This document shows, in pieces, positions 60,959-64,000 of a DNA stretch of 64,000 bases. The notes beneath the pieces are model-generated. The model ran no database searches. It was not told the origin of the DNA and saw nothing but the letters and a program-made list of their open reading frames with translations. The stretch is from positions 45,668,507 to 45,732,506 of the forward strand of contig CM050449.1 in assembly GCA_027563935.2 (NCBI GenBank). The letters run 5' to 3'. The position numbers and the translations under genes are program-made. The stretch's first letter is position 1, and every line of letters starts with the position of its first letter. The stretch comes from Costus lasius. Lineage: Eukaryota; Streptophyta; Magnoliopsida; Zingiberales; Costaceae.

Positions 60959-62794
60959 ATTGGTATCAGAGCATAGGTTAACGCATGTTATTATGATTGC
61001 TTAATGCTTGGTCTCCATGTTTGATCCATGTTTGCGCATATGCTTAGATCTACATGACATGCGAAAGTTTTATGATAGTGTTTATCATCTTGCGAAAATA
61101 CATCTATTATGTATGTTTCTATCTTTTGCGCATGTTTGATGTGTTGGCTCATCTTAGGTTTTCAAAATCTATATTACTTGCGCGACCTCATTAGATCTAA
61201 GGCCTTGCAGTAAACCCTTAGATGGGTTATTAGGGTTGAAGTCACCCCCTAGGTTGGATCCAAAAGTCTGATCAGACCATCTGACAGCCTTGATGGGTTG
61301 ACCAGGTAGCACCTGTGCGCAAGCACGTGGTGGCTACAGGTCGACTGCAGACAGGAGTGTAGCGATGTCTGATTGAGACAACCGATGAACGCACATGAGT
61401 TAGGCCCGGGGCCACACCCGCTTGCCAGACCTCATTGTGGTCGTTCAGCCCTGGCGCATGCATGGTTGACCTTATGGTCGACTCAAGTCAGTTAGGACTT
61501 GGTGCATGCAAGGGCAGTGGATCTGACTAGGTTGGATGAGTGGATCCCTAGTAATGGACCGTTGTAAGGTAGTAAGGGCATATAAGGAAAATAAAATTGA
61601 TACCTATGGGTTTTCGAAATTTAATTTCCATGATTGGATCACATGTTGATTGATGCCATGTGTTTGTCTATTTATTCTTATGTGGGCTGCCCATGTTAAA
61701 TCTGTGCTGTGCTGGGGCCTGCGTGCCTGTATTAAATGTAAATTAATTATTGTGATCTGCGTATCACATTGCTTTAATTTATAAAATGTAATTGACCTGC
61801 GTGTCAATCTTGTTTAGATAGTTAAATTTGTAATTTAATTAGACAAGAGCACAAAGCACACTTGGCAGAGGCGCATGCAGCAGAGGCTGGACCAGGTGGG
61901 AGGTTTAGGGTTCGACCCTGAACCTGGCACATTTTCCTAGTGGGCGCACCAGAGCTGCAAATGGCGCTTGGGCCCTGGTTTGGGCCAGATGAGCAGCAAA
62001 AGTCCAATGAAGAAAAGCTAGTGAAGACTTAAGTTAATTAAGGTCTTACTAAGGCTATGGGCTTTTACCACATAAGATACATGCTTTCTTTTATTGTTTA
62101 AACATTAGAATTGCATGGTTAGTTTATCTTCTGCTATCACCATAGGAATTGCATGATAGTGAAGAAGATAAAAGACCGTTAAAATCCAACGCTAAAATAT
62201 CAAGCTCGTAAGCCTTCTGACGCGAAACCTCACTGTTCTGACTATCGTTGGAGCCGTGTTGTACCCACTCAGTGGGCACGTCCATCTATCTTCAGACGGT
62301 GCGGGATTACACCTGCATGTTACAGAGTAGGGATTTATCCCTTCTCGTTGCTCAGCATAGCACGTGGTGGTCCAGGGAGTAGGTCGGGTCAGCTTTACCA
62401 TGTAGGCTACATATGTGGCGCATATGGTAGCACATGGAGGCAGCCATCTGTGGGGTCAGAGATTGTGTTGTACCAACTCAGTTGGCACAGTCTGCTAGAT
62501 TGCCCAGATGAAGGGGAATCGCACGGGTTGGCGATTGGCTGGGACAGCCTACCAGAGATTAGTGCTTGTACTCTCTGTGCATCTTATCTCGCCTGAGCGG
62601 GACGCGGAGACCAAGTATGAAATCTGGATCCCATCTCACTAAAAGAGTACTACTCTTTCGGGCTGTTTTGCTGGATTTTTCAGCCAGATAAAATAGTGAG
62701 AAAAAGAATCTTTCTTAAGTCCTGATTGATTCTTAGCATTGATACTGACCTTGCTGTTCTTGCAATGTTGTAGATTCCTGCAGCAACGAACACC
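60959..62794 (+). other. Leader of copia H
   Basis: Conserved with A, C and partly B: palindrome GTCTGATCAGAC (61266-61277), GCAA hairpin (61310-61332), tRNA-like A and B boxes (61863-61919), twin hairpins (62255-62280 and 62464-62489), hairpin AAAGAGT/ACTCTTT (62642-62658) and acceptor-like TTGTAG before gag. The donor-like site reads AG/GTTGGA, weaker than in A. Confidence 0.8.
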
Positions 62795-64000
62795 ATGAAC
62801 TTCAATGTGCGATCCCTACTGGAAAGGGAGAAGTTTGCTGGGACGAACTTCTCTGACTGGTTCGGACACCTTAAGATCGTTCTTAAGGCAGAGAGGAAAC
62901 TGTATGTCCTCGAGACGGCGATACCGCCTCAGCCCGCTCCGAACGCCGCAAGGGCGGTTTGGGAAGCCTATGAAAAGCACGTCAATGATAGCATTGATGT
63001 CGCTTGCCTGATGCTAGCGTCTATGACGCCACCGCTGCAGCGTCAGCATGAGGATATGTCTGCTATAGACATGATAGCAAACCTCAAGATGTTGTATGCT
63101 GCACAGGCGAGGACAGAACGCTATAATCTGACAAAGCTTTTCTTTCAGAGCAAACTGGCTGAAGGGAGCCCAGTGGGAGCTCACGTGCTCAAGATGATTG
63201 GGCACAAGGAAGCTCTAGAGAAACTGGGGCATACCATCAATCAGGAGCTCGCTGTAGATATTATTCTGCAGTCTCTCCCGCCTTCATTCGACGCGTTCAT
63301 CATTAACTTTAATATGAACAAAATCGATTGTACTCCGGCAAAGCTGCTGAATATGCTCTTGACTACTGAGGAAACTCTGAAGGGAAAGCCTTCGACCTCT
63401 GTCTTAATGGTTCCTACAAGGAACAAGAAGAAGGGGAAGAAGGGCAAAGCCCCTGTCAAGAGCTACAGCAAGGCTCTGAAGCAAAAGGTAAAGCGGTCCA
63501 AGGAATACAGATGTTTCCACTGTGGCCAGCTGGGTCACTGGAAAAAGGACTGTAAAGCGCTCCAAGGAGATAAGAGGGGAAGCTTCGCTTCTGGCTCAGG
63601 TATTTATGTGACTGAGGTCATGTTTTCTTCTTCTATATCATGGGTGTTGGACACTGCATGTGGAGTTCACATTTGTTCAAATGTACAGGAACTCAAGAGA
63701 AGAAGGCAGGTGGGACAGCATGAGGTGGACCTACGCGTTGGAAACGGGGCACGGGTTGCTGCTGTTGCTGTAGGAGACTATTTCATTTCTTTACCATCTG
63801 GAATTGTATTGGAACTAGATAATTGTTATTTTGTTCCCAGTATTACTAAAAATATTATCTCCATTCCTGCTCTTGTCAGGAAGGGATTTTCCTTTGAATG
63901 CAATATTTCAAAGTGTGTCTTATCTTATGATAATATTGTTTATGCAACTGGTTCAATTAACAATGGGTTATACATGTTGGACATGGAATGTTCTATACAG
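62795..64000 (+). CDS. Copia H gag-pol, N-terminal 402 codons (partial)
   Basis: ATG at 62795 in the same context as A and B. The frame is open to the window edge. Gag covers about the first 235 codons, followed by the zinc knuckle RCFHCGQLGHWKKDC and the protease site DTAC, one codon earlier than in B because of a 3-base deletion just upstream. The sequence ends before the integrase zinc region. Differences from B are scattered and mostly conservative (for example Trp for Arg at the RAVRDAYE position). Whether the remainder is intact cannot be seen. Confidence 0.92.
   Translation, partial: MNFNVRSLLEREKFAGTNFSDWFGHLKIVLKAERKLYVLETAIPPQPAPNAARAVWEAYEKHVNDSIDVACLMLASMTPPLQRQHEDMSAIDMIANLKMLYAAQARTERYNLTKLFFQSKLAEGSPVGAHVLKMIGHKEALEKLGHTINQELAVDIILQSLPPSFDAFIINFNMNKIDCTPAKLLNMLLTTEETLKGKPSTSVLMVPTRNKKKGKKGKAPVKSYSKALKQKVKRSKEYRCFHCGQLGHWKKDCKALQGDKRGSFASGSGIYVTEVMFSSSISWVLDTACGVHICSNVQELKRRRQVGQHEVDLRVGNGARVAAVAVGDYFISLPSGIVLELDNCYFVPSITKNIISIPALVRKGFSFECNISKCVLSYDNIVYATGSINNGLYMLDMECSIQ

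Larger units (their letters stand above)
59291..64000 (+). mobile_element. Ty1/copia family-1 element H, 5' half (runs off window)
   Basis: 5' LTR, primer-binding site, leader and the first 402 codons of gag-pol. Inserted into LTR G, which lies in another family-1 LTR, which lies in an Athila-like LTR. No stop is seen in the part present. Confidence 0.93.

Overview
This 64 kb window is plant nuclear DNA made almost entirely of LTR retrotransposons nested inside one another. I found no convincing host gene, rRNA gene, functional tRNA gene or CRISPR array. The element types are plant-specific: Angela-like Ty1/copia elements, a Tekay/Del-like Ty3 chromovirus with a C-terminal chromodomain, and remains of an Athila/Tat-type Ty3 element. 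They point to a repeat-rich land plant genome. A monocot would fit the Angela abundance, but the window cannot settle the species.

Layout. The oldest layer is an Athila-like element: ORF1 remnant at 27495-28290 and 50389-50470, noncoding interior 50471-51676, LTR 51677-52695, and a second LTR piece at 57417-57771. A gag/protease-only, non-autonomous Ty3 element (called NAG here) is inserted in that ORF1. Its 5' LTR stub is 4473-4905, its ORF lies at 5310-6801 plus 25039-25388, and its 3' LTR is 25436-27494. Copia A (6802-25033, TSD TTTTG) sits inside the NAG ORF. Copia B (12964-22088, TSD GTGAA) sits inside A's pol. The NAG 5' LTR is broken by a family-2 copia whose 3' end is present (RNase H 1834-2381, LTR 2382-4472); that copy is itself cut by a minus-strand family-1 copia (I, LTR 120-1833).

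In the middle, a family-2 solo LTR (28291-50383) in the Athila ORF1 is split by minus-strand copia C (28384-48456, TSD TTATC). C is split in turn by minus-strand chromovirus D (34842-45822, TSD AAATG). On the right are a truncated minus-strand copia F (52696-55927), fused through a deletion to a family-2 LTR piece (55925-57416), and then three family-1 LTRs stacked inside one another. The last of these opens plus-strand copia H, which runs off the window.

Family 1 (A, B, C, F, G, H, I) has LTRs of about 1.7 kb and a long leader before gag. The leader carries several conserved RNA-structure candidates, including twin hairpins with compensating changes, a possible 5'UTR intron and a tRNA-like A/B-box segment. 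Every gag-pol reading frame that can be read through its whole length has at least one stop or a lost start. The youngest insertion appears to be D: I saw two LTR mismatches over 3108 bp.
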